DNA of 31,967 nt from a virus: the IMG/VR virus record IMGVR_UViG_3300004097_000031, positions 1 through 31,967 of that record; one strand, given 5' to 3'. A model generated the notes under the pieces. That model worked only from the letters and a program-made list of their open reading frames with translations. It searched no databases and was not told the origin of the DNA. Positions 14,863 to 26,700 of the stretch are shown here, piece by piece; the stretch's first letter is position 1; each line of letters starts with the position of its first letter. Both the position numbers and the translations under genes were made by a program.

Positions 14863-17800
14863 ATGACTCAGTTCACCTATCCATTTGACCCTAACGCAGC
14901 ACTAGCAGCTAACGTTATCAGTAATGAACAACACCCCCTCCCAGATACAACCCAAGGGTACCGTACTCTCTTTCCAACCTATGCTCCTTTCTATGATAAT
15001 AAGACGTTTAGTATTAAGGTAGATGATACACCATTAGCAATAGGGATTGATTACTATTTAACGCATAAGTACTTTAAAGCAGTAGAGAGAACAGGTAAGT
15101 TGGTTTATGGGGGTATTTGGTTTATTAATCCAAACTTAGTAGGGAATGTAAAGATAACGTATCATACCTTAGGGGGGAATACAGCAGTAACGGAGGAAAG
15201 AAAGACCGCTTACTTAACCGATCAATCAGCACCCCAATCTTCGTCTTGGGAAGAGGTACAAGATACTGAAGTGTATTTCCCAGCAGTGGATGTACAATTT
15301 GATAGAACTGAAAAGAAAGGTGAGGAGGATGTGACTTCGGTTGTTTCCGAAATTGCCACCAGTATAAGAGAGAAAGATAGAACACAGGAAGATATTTATT
15401 TATTACTCGATGAGTGGTTTTTAACCCTTGAAGAAGTGGTAGATGCTTCCCCTATTTCATCACACAAAAATAATGAATTAAATCCTCATCAAAATAATTG
15501 GTACAATGCCGGAGCCCTAGCTGAAACTGGCATCACTGTCGATGCGTCTACCGCGTACGGAAAGTCATTAGCTGAGCTAACATCGCATATAAACGCCCTA
15601 GGACTCACCCAGAGCGATTTAAACCAATATGTTAAGCTATCAGGCGGCAACACCCTGTTAGGGGACGTACGGTTGGCTGACGGCGCAATGGCGATACGCT
15701 TCACTGATAACGATCTCCCGGTAGCGCGCATTAACATGTCCTCTGGGAATATCCACTTAGACGTGGTAGGTGGTGGGATCATTCAGGCAGATAAGCACGC
15801 CAACAAAGCGGGCGTGATGGCAGAACTCAAAGCGGGTCCTATTACCTTACAAGTGGTCTCTACTGCAGATAGTCAAGATGATAACAGTTTACTGATTAAT
15901 GGTAAGGCGATTATGCATGAGGGTAATATTGCAGATCACCTATCAGAAGAAGCCAGTGGGTATATTCAAATTGCGGTAGAAGACACGAGTACATTAACGA
16001 TCTCTGGAAAAGGGATGGGGTATAATCCGTTAGAGGCTGATGCGGTATTAAAGCAGGCATCGGGTGGCGTTAATGGGGTCGCTAAGGGCAGTACTGCTAC
16101 TAACTCGTCTAGTGACACGGTAGCGGCGTTCTCAGAGGCGTCTAAGCAGGTGAATGATGAAGTGGCTGGCAAGGTAGACAGTGGATTGAAGATCAACAAT
16201 AAAGCGATTGATAATGATATCACGATTGTGCCTGCAGATATTGGGTTGGCTGCGGTAACGAATGTCGCTGATGCAGATATGCCTGTGACGGACCAACACC
16301 TGACTGCGTTAGAGGGTAAAGCCTTAGTAGGGCATACCCATGACTTCTCTGAAATGCAAGTACCTGATGCGACTGAGAGCGTGTATGGTATCTCTATCCT
16401 GAGTAAGGACTTAACGAAAGATGATGAGGCGTTAGCGTTCTCTGAAGTCAAATCGTACCATGAGAAAATAGAGACGTTAGAAGAGGAAGCGGGTTCTGCA
16501 GTTCCTGCTGATGCGATAGACTTAACCCAGTATGGTGGGAACAACTACTTACCTATTCCTGTTCTAGGGAGCTATGAAGCGTCTGGGAGCCAATCACAAC
16601 AACAAGGCTTAGGGGTATTGGTAGAACGTAATGGCGATCTTGTTATATTACGTAATGGGGAAGATGTTAATACGCGTGGTGTGTTCTATGCTTACGGGAC
16701 ATTAGACAGTGACGGTAAAATAGTGAGTCTTACTGCGACTGCAACACGATACAATCCGTCGTTTCTTCCATCTGGGGCCTTTGTAGAGTCTGTGGGGCGT
16801 AATACCGACGATGTGATGCTAAGTCTCGTCCGTAAAGCAGACGATTCATTAGTGGTGTATGCTACCTTACTGTACAATACCATGGATGATACACGCCATC
16901 TTGGTTGTGAGATAGTAGCTGACCTACGTACTGGTGTGAATGACTTCCATACTCATCAGATATTCGTACATGATGAAACAGTGTATATTCTAACGACGGT
17001 GAAGAATACATCCACTCCATTCCAAGTTGAATTACGCAGTGCACCCATTAGTGCATTTAAGTTAGATGAAGTCGTTACCTTTACTGAACTCGCTATTAGT
17101 GGTGTAGATCTATACGGTGATGCGGTTGCAGCAACACCTAATTACCCGTTAATTAGTAGTAATAATAAATGGTACAGTACTGAGGCGGAAGATAAACCTT
17201 TCATATTAGTAGATGAAGATTATACCTCTGCAAATGCTTATCACAGCAGTCGCCAGCAGACCGGGTTAGTTGTTCAAGCTAATCAGATGCGTGTTACCGT
17301 CGGGATGTCAACCGTAGGGTGGTACTCTACAGGCGTGCATACTGGACATACTGCATTTAGCTTTGTTATTGATTTAGATACGTTAGTACTAACGCCTGAT
17401 GATAACTGTAGACCGCCTATGGTGTTCTCAGCCGATCACAAACAGTCAGGTGAGTTATATCGTAATCCATCCTACCTAGTATCTGCAACAGGAAGTGGTT
17501 CGTGGGGTAGTAACTATTATACGGGCGGTTTTAGCTTCACTGCTCACGGATCACCCAATTTCGCCTATCGCTTAATTTCATGGGAAGATACTTCAGGAAG
17601 TGACTTTGACAATGCAGACATTAACCGCGGTGACATGAAATATATTGATGTTACAACAGTTGAAGGAAACTTCGGGAGTGTGGTTGAGGGGATTCCCTAT
17701 GCGGTAAGTATACAGCCGGGTAAGGTCATTAAGTTCTTACAACGGTCAGGTGCCGGAGCGGTAAAAGTTGCATACAGTGACGAGTCAACGTACGGTACTG

Positions 17801-20403
17801 AGTTTAGAGACTTGGGCCCAACAGAAGATCGAACAGCCATCAACGCATCAGTACTTTACGAAGACAAACATGCAATCACTGCCTCAGATGAAGATGGCAA
17901 TACATGGTGGGCAGGCGCTACAGTGGGTGACGGTATATTAAGTGTCACTAGAAATCCAGATACTAATGAAACGCTAACAATTAGCCAGACATTATTAGAT
18001 GAGATAAAAGCAGCGGCTGCCGCGATTGTTGCAGAGCCAACTGACACTGGCGTACATATGGGCTACTTAGCAGTGCTAACCGAACACGACAACACTGCCT
18101 TCTTTACACTGTACTTACTAGCAGAGTTAGCAACACCGTCTGTGTTGAAGTACTGCTTTAAAACGACATTTGATCTTAAAGTAACGGTAGTGGATGATGT
18201 AGTAACCGGATACAGCGACTTAAGTGTCATTGCATCTATACTGGTAAAAAGTAACGCTACACAGTTTTCCACTGGGTCTATAAACAACTGTAACTCGTCA
18301 GGTGTGTTAATACGGGATGATACGTACCACATGCTCCTTAATACCTCACCTACTATACATTACACAGGTTGGGCTGCATATTACACCTCTGCGGTTAAGT
18401 ACACCATCGCAACTGGCAGTAGTTCGCAGGTGTATAATTACACGTATGATGATCGCGGTGATGCAGAGGGCGGTTTACTCGTGCCGGGTGTGGGTTTAGT
18501 TACACTCTCTACCGATACTTCACAAACTGCTATTATGGGGACAGTGAATCATCCGGTTACTGGATGGTCGTCCGGTGAGAAGATATTGATCTCATCAGCA
18601 CAGGTGGTGTCAGGGTGGAATATCTACTTTACAGAAGAGATTGGCTATTTCTGCCAGAGTATCTATTTTCAAATGCCTGTATCAGCAGTGGACTTAAAAG
18701 CAGACTTCCCTGAAACGTATAAGAACAACACGTTCTACATATATGCGTCTATTGAGGGTGGTGATCCACACTACGTTGTATCAGAGCAGTATGTAACTGA
18801 CTCATCAACAGATACTTACATCGGTACTTGTAAAACTGGTAACACGCAGATACTGACCTTGGAAGTAGAACGTGCTACACGCTTAGGATCATTCAGAGAG
18901 ATGGAGGAGCATATAAACTCTTCAAGTCCTCATGGATTTGATCCATCTAGCGCTACCGCAGAAACGTTAGGGTTAGGACTAGTAGAAAACAAACCGTTAC
19001 GACAAACTTTAGTATCAACATCATTTGAGGAGGTATTCAACAGTTGGTATCGTTTATCACACTCACCAGACTTCCCACGTCAGTATCCCGCAATTCCTGA
19101 AGAAACAGAAAAGTGGGAATATGATGAAGAGACGGATTCAATACGTAATACGACCAACAGTGGTAGTATGGTAGCCATGATGTCTCCAGAAGACAACACA
19201 GTGGGTGATTACGACTTTGAAACAGTAGTTAGCTCAACGTCTGGTGATGATGATTGGATAGGGGTTATTATAGCGTTAGTGGAAAGAGACGGTATTGAGC
19301 ATACATTGTCAGTACTTGCCTCAGCCACAACGACGCATACGCAACACCTTACTATCGGTTACAACCATCGTCAGTCCGCTAATGAAGGTAATGTAACTAT
19401 CATAACGGATACAACTGATATAGTGGCTGGGTGGAATAAGTTCCCAGAACGTACTATAAAGGTAACGCGCCGAGGAAGCGTGTTTACCATTAAAGTTACT
19501 ACTTATCAGGAGATGGCGATTGGTCCAACACCAAACCGCATATCTGGCATGTCGGGGCCGCTACCAATGGTGCCTGCAAGTCTGAGTGGTCAACAAGATT
19601 TACGTTGGTTAGCTAGAAAGACCGCCTTTTTTAAGGCAGGAACAGTAACCTACAACGTGTTGACAGATGATAACAGTTATATCTATTTTGACGGTGTGTT
19701 AATTGCAAGTCCAACAACTGGCGAACTGGTAACAGGAACACTTGAAGTAACAGAAGGGGATCATGACATTGCTATCATGGTGCAGGAACTCTCTGGGTGG
19801 TCGTACGCGCTATGTAACTTTACAGATGGTACGAATTCTTACGATTCAGATACTACTTGGAAAGCAGCGGTTTATCATGGCACCTTCACAGGCACTAACT
19901 TAGATACTGCAGACCTAGAAGAGGTAATCCACGTAATTGATGTAAATGACCATGACTTCCTCGATATGTTTAAAGGGGCAGTTAGGTTCGGATACACAGC
20001 GTTGTCACAACCCAATTCAACATGGAAGAATATACTACGACCTGATGAAGACGGTAAGAACTATTATGCTACTCAAAAGCTGTTAACGGATACTGCAAGT
20101 TGGAGTAATCGTGCAATACACGCCACTGGGTTTGTGTGGGATACGTCAGTTGATGACGATGGGACATTCTTCTTTGATGTCCCTATTCCGGAAGGTGCAG
20201 TAGGGCGGGCATATCTAGCACAGGCGAGTTACGCAGACGCGGGCATCTCCCTTAGCGACGATAAAGGCTTAACTGATGCAAGAATATCCTCTTATAAGCT
20301 TGATGACTTTACTATCCGTTTCCGTGGTGATAAAGACATTGAATATTCACGATTACAGTATGCAATCACTTTTTACCTTGACGATCGACTAGTCGGGTTT
20401 TAA
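14863..20403 (+). CDS. Tail fibre 1 (large modular receptor-binding protein)
   Basis: The ATG at 14863 gives 1846 residues and has AGGG 9 nt upstream; the frame stays open further 5', but the N-terminus of the paralogues (Y-P-x-D-P) fixes this start. Residues 1-105 form the N-terminal domain shared by all four fibres (TYPFDPN, APFYDNKTF, GIDYYL, TLGG). A linker with INNKAIDNDIT and DIGLAAVTNV leads to GHTHDFSEM (H491, H493), like the metal-binding HxH of other fibres. A large beta-rich segment runs from QYGGNNYLP (556) to RATRLG (1337), then FREMEEHINSSSPHG and a concanavalin-like beta-sandwich. A PA14/lectin-like domain (1585-1671) is inserted before the C-terminal part. It is the first gene of the plus-strand fibre block, divergent from the gene at 13524. 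TAATTATAAAC at 14830-14840 is a weak candidate promoter. Confidence 0.9.
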   Translation: MTQFTYPFDPNAALAANVISNEQHPLPDTTQGYRTLFPTYAPFYDNKTFSIKVDDTPLAIGIDYYLTHKYFKAVERTGKLVYGGIWFINPNLVGNVKITYHTLGGNTAVTEERKTAYLTDQSAPQSSSWEEVQDTEVYFPAVDVQFDRTEKKGEEDVTSVVSEIATSIREKDRTQEDIYLLLDEWFLTLEEVVDASPISSHKNNELNPHQNNWYNAGALAETGITVDASTAYGKSLAELTSHINALGLTQSDLNQYVKLSGGNTLLGDVRLADGAMAIRFTDNDLPVARINMSSGNIHLDVVGGGIIQADKHANKAGVMAELKAGPITLQVVSTADSQDDNSLLINGKAIMHEGNIADHLSEEASGYIQIAVEDTSTLTISGKGMGYNPLEADAVLKQASGGVNGVAKGSTATNSSSDTVAAFSEASKQVNDEVAGKVDSGLKINNKAIDNDITIVPADIGLAAVTNVADADMPVTDQHLTALEGKALVGHTHDFSEMQVPDATESVYGISILSKDLTKDDEALAFSEVKSYHEKIETLEEEAGSAVPADAIDLTQYGGNNYLPIPVLGSYEASGSQSQQQGLGVLVERNGDLVILRNGEDVNTRGVFYAYGTLDSDGKIVSLTATATRYNPSFLPSGAFVESVGRNTDDVMLSLVRKADDSLVVYATLLYNTMDDTRHLGCEIVADLRTGVNDFHTHQIFVHDETVYILTTVKNTSTPFQVELRSAPISAFKLDEVVTFTELAISGVDLYGDAVAATPNYPLISSNNKWYSTEAEDKPFILVDEDYTSANAYHSSRQQTGLVVQANQMRVTVGMSTVGWYSTGVHTGHTAFSFVIDLDTLVLTPDDNCRPPMVFSADHKQSGELYRNPSYLVSATGSGSWGSNYYTGGFSFTAHGSPNFAYRLISWEDTSGSDFDNADINRGDMKYIDVTTVEGNFGSVVEGIPYAVSIQPGKVIKFLQRSGAGAVKVAYSDESTYGTEFRDLGPTEDRTAINASVLYEDKHAITASDEDGNTWWAGATVGDGILSVTRNPDTNETLTISQTLLDEIKAAAAAIVAEPTDTGVHMGYLAVLTEHDNTAFFTLYLLAELATPSVLKYCFKTTFDLKVTVVDDVVTGYSDLSVIASILVKSNATQFSTGSINNCNSSGVLIRDDTYHMLLNTSPTIHYTGWAAYYTSAVKYTIATGSSSQVYNYTYDDRGDAEGGLLVPGVGLVTLSTDTSQTAIMGTVNHPVTGWSSGEKILISSAQVVSGWNIYFTEEIGYFCQSIYFQMPVSAVDLKADFPETYKNNTFYIYASIEGGDPHYVVSEQYVTDSSTDTYIGTCKTGNTQILTLEVERATRLGSFREMEEHINSSSPHGFDPSSATAETLGLGLVENKPLRQTLVSTSFEEVFNSWYRLSHSPDFPRQYPAIPEETEKWEYDEETDSIRNTTNSGSMVAMMSPEDNTVGDYDFETVVSSTSGDDDWIGVIIALVERDGIEHTLSVLASATTTHTQHLTIGYNHRQSANEGNVTIITDTTDIVAGWNKFPERTIKVTRRGSVFTIKVTTYQEMAIGPTPNRISGMSGPLPMVPASLSGQQDLRWLARKTAFFKAGTVTYNVLTDDNSYIYFDGVLIASPTTGELVTGTLEVTEGDHDIAIMVQELSGWSYALCNFTDGTNSYDSDTTWKAAVYHGTFTGTNLDTADLEEVIHVIDVNDHDFLDMFKGAVRFGYTALSQPNSTWKNILRPDEDGKNYYATQKLLTDTASWSNRAIHATGFVWDTSVDDDGTFFFDVPIPEGAVGRAYLAQASYADAGISLSDDKGLTDARISSYKLDDFTIRFRGDKDIEYSRLQYAITFYLDDRLVGF
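19615..19875 (+). other. PA14/lectin-like domain in fibre 1 (copy near C-terminus)
   Basis: Fibre 1 residues about 1585-1671 read K-T-A-F-F-K-A-G, then TDDNSYIYFDGVLI, LEVTEGDHDIAIMVQ and DGTN...TTW. The same spaced pattern occurs in fibre 3 at 24883-25155. The AG...DD...DG...EG-H order resembles PA14/GLEYA-type sugar-binding domains; that family call is by eye. Confidence 0.65.
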
Positions 20404-20420
20404 TACAGGAGACATTAAAC

Positions 20421-23400
20421 ATGTCAATACAAGTCACATATCCACATGACCCATCAGCGGTCATGGATGTGTGCCTTATTAAGGACGAGAACCACGTTAT
20501 TATTACCAATGATAATTCATACCGTGTAATCGTACCTGAACTGGCACCATTCTTTAAACTGAATTTAGTGATAGTGCATGCTATTTCAGGATTGGTCTTA
20601 TCTGAAGGCACCGACTACAACTTAGGCTACAAGTTAATAGATGCCGCTAAGATTGCTAACCGCGAACTCTTTGGCGCTATTGTTATTACTAACCCTAACC
20701 TAAAAGGGGAGTTTGTCCTAGAGTATAGAACGGTAGGTGGAGATTACGTAGGTATTCAGAGCGCTGTATTAAAGCATCTGGCTGACTTACTAACAGATCC
20801 AGCTAAGGTCTACTTTGAGAACATACTAGATAGACCCTCGTACAGTACACCTGTAAAGCATGAACAACATTATTCAGACTTTGCTAATAAAGAGAGTCTA
20901 GCGGCGAGTATTGATGAGATATCAGCAGCATTAGACTCAGCAGCAGCTGAATCGTCAGCGACAGCACTGGACGATATAAAGGGACGTATAAAAGCCCTTG
21001 ATAATTACCTAACGTCTGTTCGTTATGAATTACATATCAAAGATACGACTAATCCGCACAATGAAACAGCAAAGCAGGTAGGCGCATTAGAACTTAACGC
21101 AGACGCAGTTGACGCATTCAGTGTATATGGCCGTAGTTTAGTAGAGTTAGCAGAATACATCAATAGTCGTGGTGTTACACAGACAGATATTGACGCTTAT
21201 CTACATTCGCACTCTAGCAGTGACTATTCTGGAGACCTTATATTAAAAGACGGAAAATCAGTCTTACGTAATGAAGCAGGTACTACTGAGATAGACCTCG
21301 CTAACGGAAATATAACAATTAAGTCTGAGTTGATGTCAGAGTTGTTTGTAGACTCTACCGTCAGTAATGCAAATGAGCGTATTGTCCTACAGTCAGGTCT
21401 AAACGTCTTAGAGATTATCTCTTCAGGCACTAACGGGTTTGGTACAAGTACTTTACGCTATAATGGGCATGTAGTATTAGATGCAAATAATGCAGCAGGC
21501 TTATTAGCGGGAATTACATCAGGTGGGATGGTTGTTGTTACTAATGACACCAGTACTATTAAGTGGTCAGGGCAAGGAACGGAAGCTTCGCCATTAGAAG
21601 CTACGCTAACGCTCCCTGAGGCGACTACTACTGAAGTAGGTGGTGTTAAGTTATCAAACACTAGAACTGCGTCAGGGACATCTACAGCGCCAACCTCTTA
21701 TGTTATCAATGAGATCAGAAAAGACCTCAATAACAAACTAGACGGCAGCATTAAAGTAAATGGCCACACATTAGACAGTAATCCCGTATTAGATAAAGAT
21801 GACCTTTACCTAGATAAGGTAGATAATACATCAGATGCTAATAAACCTATTTCTGCAGAACAGGAAGCGCTGATTGATCTTTACTCTGAAGTGGGACACA
21901 AACATACCGGGGACGATATAGCTTTCCCAGTAGCCACAGGTGCTGATAAGGGCATTATGCGACTAGCAGATACGTTAGACGACAATGATCTAGAAGGGGC
22001 CGTAGCAACGCCTCTATTACTACAGCAGTTAAATGAAGACATCGTTGATTTAGCAACCCTATCTGCACGCCTCATGCCAAGTGATGTATTAGATGTACGT
22101 TACTGGGAACCTGTTGGTGATGTTGTATGTGCAGGAACCACTATTACGTTCCCTGCAGGTGCATTGCTATATATGCAGCAGGTAGACTATAGTGCAAATA
22201 CTGAATTATCTAATGTAGGTGCCGTATTAGACTTTGCAGCGTTATTCCCAACTAACTATACAAACCAAACGTTTTACATTTACATAGGGGTTGAAGAAGA
22301 CGCTATCATCTATTGGGCAGATCGCAACAAGTTAGTCAACAGTGGCCCACAGATGCATATTGCAACGATAAGGCTATCTAACACTGATATCATGGATATG
22401 TCTAGTGTGAATGGTGGTGTCAATACTTACGAAAGTAATATCGGTGGGATTCTTCAGGTTAAACCTGTGACATCGGTGGGTATCTTTAGAGAACTCGTGG
22501 AACATACAGAAGACGATAACCCACACAGCGGTTCATCACTTAACCTATCCAGTAACACGATAGGATTAGACTTAATGAGCAACTACCGTGCGGTTACTTA
22601 TATGTCAGATGCAAGTCATCAAGGTGTTAAGTACTGGGACATCCTTTCTACGTTCTCACCTGCTAACGCTAAAGCAACTGCTAGCGATATCACGATTAAG
22701 AATGGGTCAGTAGACCTTAACGTCGGCTCACTGTTAGAACTGCCATTAACAAGCGGAACTAACCAACTGGTGTTGTTTAGAAACCCTAACTTTGAGTTCA
22801 ATGATCCAGACCGAGCTATTACCACGGATTTAGGTGAGAAACAACGTTATGTTGAATACAACCTAAATGTGGATAACGCCGCAGTTAGTACGCCAACAGT
22901 AGAGACGTGGGGGATCGTCTTAGGGTCTTATATAGACCCTGTGGGATTGGTCCATGATATCTTGTTCTTACCTAGACGCGTTAAAGGTGCTTATGTCGGC
23001 TTCTCCCTATTCTACTATATCAACGGAATAGAAGAAGAAGTACTGTTTAATCACGACCCAACGATTACGGGAACGGATGCTAATTTTGTTACACTAACAG
23101 CATCGTTGGAATACACCCCAACCGCAGTCGGGTTTCAATACAGCGCAGTGGTACGTTACCATGCAGTAACTGAAACGCGTACGTTTAGACTAGACCTTGA
23201 TATCGCCAACTCGGAAGCAGTGATTGACTTCTATGCTTACTTAAATACTGACACACAACCTGACATATTAGCATCTAAGACAATATCCATAACATCAGGC
23301 TATGTTAAGAATGTACTATTGTCAGGTACTATCGGTTTCGGTGGGTATGTGACCAGTACAGGAAGTGCAGATACATTCCAAATGACAGTCGATGCACGCA

Positions 23401-23708
23401 GATCCTATGAAATAAAACAAGACGAGCGGTATGTATCGGCAGCTGCAGTTTACCAGTCTTTGAAAGACGGCTGTAACATGTACGTTGCAACAGGTACATT
23501 AGCGCCGGGCGAAACGCTGCCAGAGGTGCCTCATGCATCGAAGACGATTGTTTACACTGGTTTAACACAGTTAGGTACCACCGAAAGTACCGCGGCGATA
23601 GATACCTTCACAGCCATAAGTGGTAAGGTAGAACAATCTGTTTTAAATGATAATACTAAAACTGAAGCACCTAGTACATTCATGATCATTGGCTATCGTG
23701 ACTTGTAA
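20421..23708 (+). CDS. Tail fibre 2 (shorter paralogue)
   Basis: The 1095-residue protein starts 18 nt after fibre 1, with AGGAGA as Shine-Dalgarno. It shares the N-terminal domain (TYPHDPS, LAPFFKLNL, GTDYNLGY, TVGG), a helical linker with a NNYLTSVRYELHIKDTTNPH segment, the DILKDG-type strand repeats, INGHTLDSN-like linker (VNGHTLDSNPVLDKDDLYLD) and the HxH motif GHKHTGDD (H493, H495). It then passes almost directly to the FRELVEHTEDDNPHSG module (about 688), lacking roughly 650 residues present in fibres 1 and 3. The C-terminal 400 residues contain the concanavalin-like sandwich (GIVLGSYIDPVGLVHDI) and end in MIIGYRDL. No PA14-like insert is present. It could be a structural companion of the large fibres or a fibre for a different receptor. 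Confidence 0.88.
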   Translation: MSIQVTYPHDPSAVMDVCLIKDENHVIITNDNSYRVIVPELAPFFKLNLVIVHAISGLVLSEGTDYNLGYKLIDAAKIANRELFGAIVITNPNLKGEFVLEYRTVGGDYVGIQSAVLKHLADLLTDPAKVYFENILDRPSYSTPVKHEQHYSDFANKESLAASIDEISAALDSAAAESSATALDDIKGRIKALDNYLTSVRYELHIKDTTNPHNETAKQVGALELNADAVDAFSVYGRSLVELAEYINSRGVTQTDIDAYLHSHSSSDYSGDLILKDGKSVLRNEAGTTEIDLANGNITIKSELMSELFVDSTVSNANERIVLQSGLNVLEIISSGTNGFGTSTLRYNGHVVLDANNAAGLLAGITSGGMVVVTNDTSTIKWSGQGTEASPLEATLTLPEATTTEVGGVKLSNTRTASGTSTAPTSYVINEIRKDLNNKLDGSIKVNGHTLDSNPVLDKDDLYLDKVDNTSDANKPISAEQEALIDLYSEVGHKHTGDDIAFPVATGADKGIMRLADTLDDNDLEGAVATPLLLQQLNEDIVDLATLSARLMPSDVLDVRYWEPVGDVVCAGTTITFPAGALLYMQQVDYSANTELSNVGAVLDFAALFPTNYTNQTFYIYIGVEEDAIIYWADRNKLVNSGPQMHIATIRLSNTDIMDMSSVNGGVNTYESNIGGILQVKPVTSVGIFRELVEHTEDDNPHSGSSLNLSSNTIGLDLMSNYRAVTYMSDASHQGVKYWDILSTFSPANAKATASDITIKNGSVDLNVGSLLELPLTSGTNQLVLFRNPNFEFNDPDRAITTDLGEKQRYVEYNLNVDNAAVSTPTVETWGIVLGSYIDPVGLVHDILFLPRRVKGAYVGFSLFYYINGIEEEVLFNHDPTITGTDANFVTLTASLEYTPTAVGFQYSAVVRYHAVTETRTFRLDLDIANSEAVIDFYAYLNTDTQPDILASKTISITSGYVKNVLLSGTIGFGGYVTSTGSADTFQMTVDARRSYEIKQDERYVSAAAVYQSLKDGCNMYVATGTLAPGETLPEVPHASKTIVYTGLTQLGTTESTAAIDTFTAISGKVEQSVLNDNTKTEAPSTFMIIGYRDL

Positions 23709-23716
23709 CAACTAAC

Positions 23717-23736
23717 GGTGGGGGTAATGTCCCACC
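23717..23736 (+). other. Hairpin between fibre 2 and fibre 3
   Basis: GGTGGG and CCCACC form a 6-bp stem with an 8-nt loop in the 61-base gap between the fibre genes. There is no T-run, so it is not a standard terminator. It may slow RNA decay, be a processing site or reduce read-through. Confidence 0.4.
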
Positions 23737-23769
23737 TAACCCCAACATACAAACTTAGAGGTTAATCTG

Positions 23770-26700
23770 ATGTCAACATACGCATACCCTTATGACCCAA
23801 GTGGAAGCAATCCAGAATGTGTGGTATCTAATGAATCACATCCTTTGGTTAACTATCCAAATGAATGGCGTTGTATCATTCCCTTATATGCACCATTCTA
23901 TAGAAAAGACCTAGTACTGCGTATCGTTGAAACTGGACGAATCCTGTATGAAGGTATTGACTACTACTTAGGACATTATTACAAAGAAGCTTCTGAGGCA
24001 ACTAAGTTACCTGTCTTTGGTAGTATTATGTTCTTAGATAAAACAAGCACGGCTACGGTTGAGTTTGTGACCTATCAAACATTAGGTGGACGTTACAATA
24101 CACTACAACGTGTTATTGATGCATACTTAAGTAAGGTGGACTTAAAAGACCCAAGAAATGAAGATTGGAACGATGTTACTTTAGCGGTTCAGTCGGTAGC
24201 ACCTGTAGAAGCTCCAGAGAACTACCTAGAAGCACGTAGTGATGATCCTGTAACCAAAGCGCTAACGGGTGTTAAAGATCGCTTACGTTCTCTTGTAGAC
24301 GCACAGGCTACCGGGTACGATGATGTCATTGAAAGTCTTTCCACATTAGCAACACGAATAGCTGACCACGATATTGCCAGACACCACACTCACCAAGGTG
24401 TGCACAACGTTACCTTAGCCCAACTAGGCGCACTAGGGAAAGACGCAACAGCAAAGAATGCATTAAAAGCATACGGTTATTCTTTATCTCAACTTGCTGA
24501 ACTCATCAATGGGATGACCTCAGGTCCTGAAGACCTAGACCGCCTCTTTAAGCTAGTAGGCGATACCTTAACAGGGGAACTTCGCTTACAGGGCGAGAAT
24601 GTCCTTATAAAGAACAGTTCTGGTACAAGTGTTATTAACCTTGCTAATGGGAACCTGCAAATCATAGCAGAATCAGGCGTTAGTATCACGTCAGACACAG
24701 GAGATACAACCAGTGGGATTCCGGTAGGTCTTAGAGCGGGGGATAACCTATTAACGGTGCATCCAGACACAGGGGACTTTACCGTACCTGTAGCACACAG
24801 CGTACAGGCTTCATTAGTACATCCTGATGCAGTGTCTATTGCCCCTACGGCTAACTACCAAGAAGACGATGGCGTCTTTGCAGTTTATAAGAACATCTAC
24901 TTTAATGCAGGCGTAATTGATTGGATAGTGTCTGCTGACGATGAAGTTATCTTAGCGATAGATGGCATTATCCTCCATAACGGCGACGCCTACCCGGCTA
25001 ACGTATCTGGCATGGTAGAGATAACTGAAGGCTACCACTGGGTATCGATGGTCGTAACAAACAGCGCTGGCCATTGTCGTGTGAACGCAGCCTTTGACAA
25101 TGACGGTAGTGTAACAACGACTGACACGTCTTGGACGCTCCTACAAACCACGCTAGCAGAAAGAGACGATGCGGTTTATAACTACCCAACAGTACTTGAT
25201 GATAACGTTGTCTATAATGGCGTCTTTGTTATCCATGCGGGTAATGTAGCGCAATACGTTCCTGCCTCAGAGTACAGTGATACTTACTTACATGTTGAAC
25301 CAACCGACACGGTTGAGTTAATGGGACGTGGTATTGAAGAATCTCCTTTATTTGGGGCGGTAACATTACCTGTAGCCTCTACTGCTAAGAATGGGGTATT
25401 TAAACTCTCTTCTTCTATCTACAGTGGTTCTAAAACACTAGTAGCAACTGCAAGCGCTGTACGTGCTATCATGTTATTAGCTGATGGCAAGCTAGACGAT
25501 ACTGCAACGATTAACGGCAAACGGTTAAACAATGACATTACATTAACAAAAGCAGACCTAGGACTGGGGAACGTAAACAATACAGCGCCAGCAGATAAAC
25601 CTGTGTCTACTGCATTTACTGCAGCCATTGCTAATAAGTCACCGACAAACCACACCCATAGCGCAGAAGATTTCGGCGATGTCCCTGCAGCAACTAATGA
25701 CTCACACGGTTCAGTTAAACTAACTACTACGGTAAGTGATAGTACCACACTAGCTGCAACACCTATTATGCTAGCCGAGGTGAAAGAGGGTGTGTTATCA
25801 GCAGAGGTGTCAGTAGGGAAGTCTTTATTCTCTACCCCATTTGATATCATGCAGTATGGTGGGTTTGGCTACTTACCTGTCCCTGTGTTAGGTAAATATG
25901 GTGCAGCTGGGTTATCAGCATATAGAACCGTAGGACTTATTGAGACCAACGGCGATCTAGTGTTGTTACGTAACGGTGCTGACTTAAGTACAAGTGGTGT
26001 TTACTACTGGTATGTGTCTTATAAGGCAGATGGTAGTTTTGGAGAGCCTACGGCAACCACTACTGAGTACTTACCTGAATTCATTCCGGCAGGTCAAACG
26101 GTTGCAACGGTTCAACGTGGTACTGAGGGCGTCTTCTTACTACAGTCTAGTAATGATGACATTTATGTTGTCCTTACACGTAACACTATGGACAGTGATA
26201 AACATGCAGGAGCTAAGATAGGTATATTTGATGGGTTCAATCCGTTAGATAATGCAAGTACCTGTATCTTGTGGAAAGACAAGGTAGTATTCACCTACCA
26301 GTACAGTGGCGATAGTGGACTTAAGTTCTCTATATGGACATGTGATATCGCAGATATTGAGAGTGGTGGCCCGCTAACATTAACCGCAGTTAAAACAACC
26401 TGTGATAGATGGGACGGCACTAAAAGTACAGCTGCAACCTCTACATACTTCACTAACGTCGGGAAATCAAGCGATCCAGATGACTTCCCTTTCTTATTAA
26501 CCACCGTGGATTCAGGATGGACTACGGTACAGACCCGTCGTGGCGTTAATAGCCCACATCTAGCGATATCGGGAAACCGTTTAAGAATGGCGCTAGATAA
26601 CCGCCCATGGGTGAGTAACTCACAACAGGCTAAAGCAACTGCAATGGTATTCTCTTGGGTATTAGACCTAGAGACGATGCATGCAGTCTTTGATGGTGAT

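Noticed and set aside
15966-16544. 192-codon antisense frame inside fibre 1
   Set aside because: It is a by-product of codon choice in the fibre gene; the forward frame is conserved in two paralogues.
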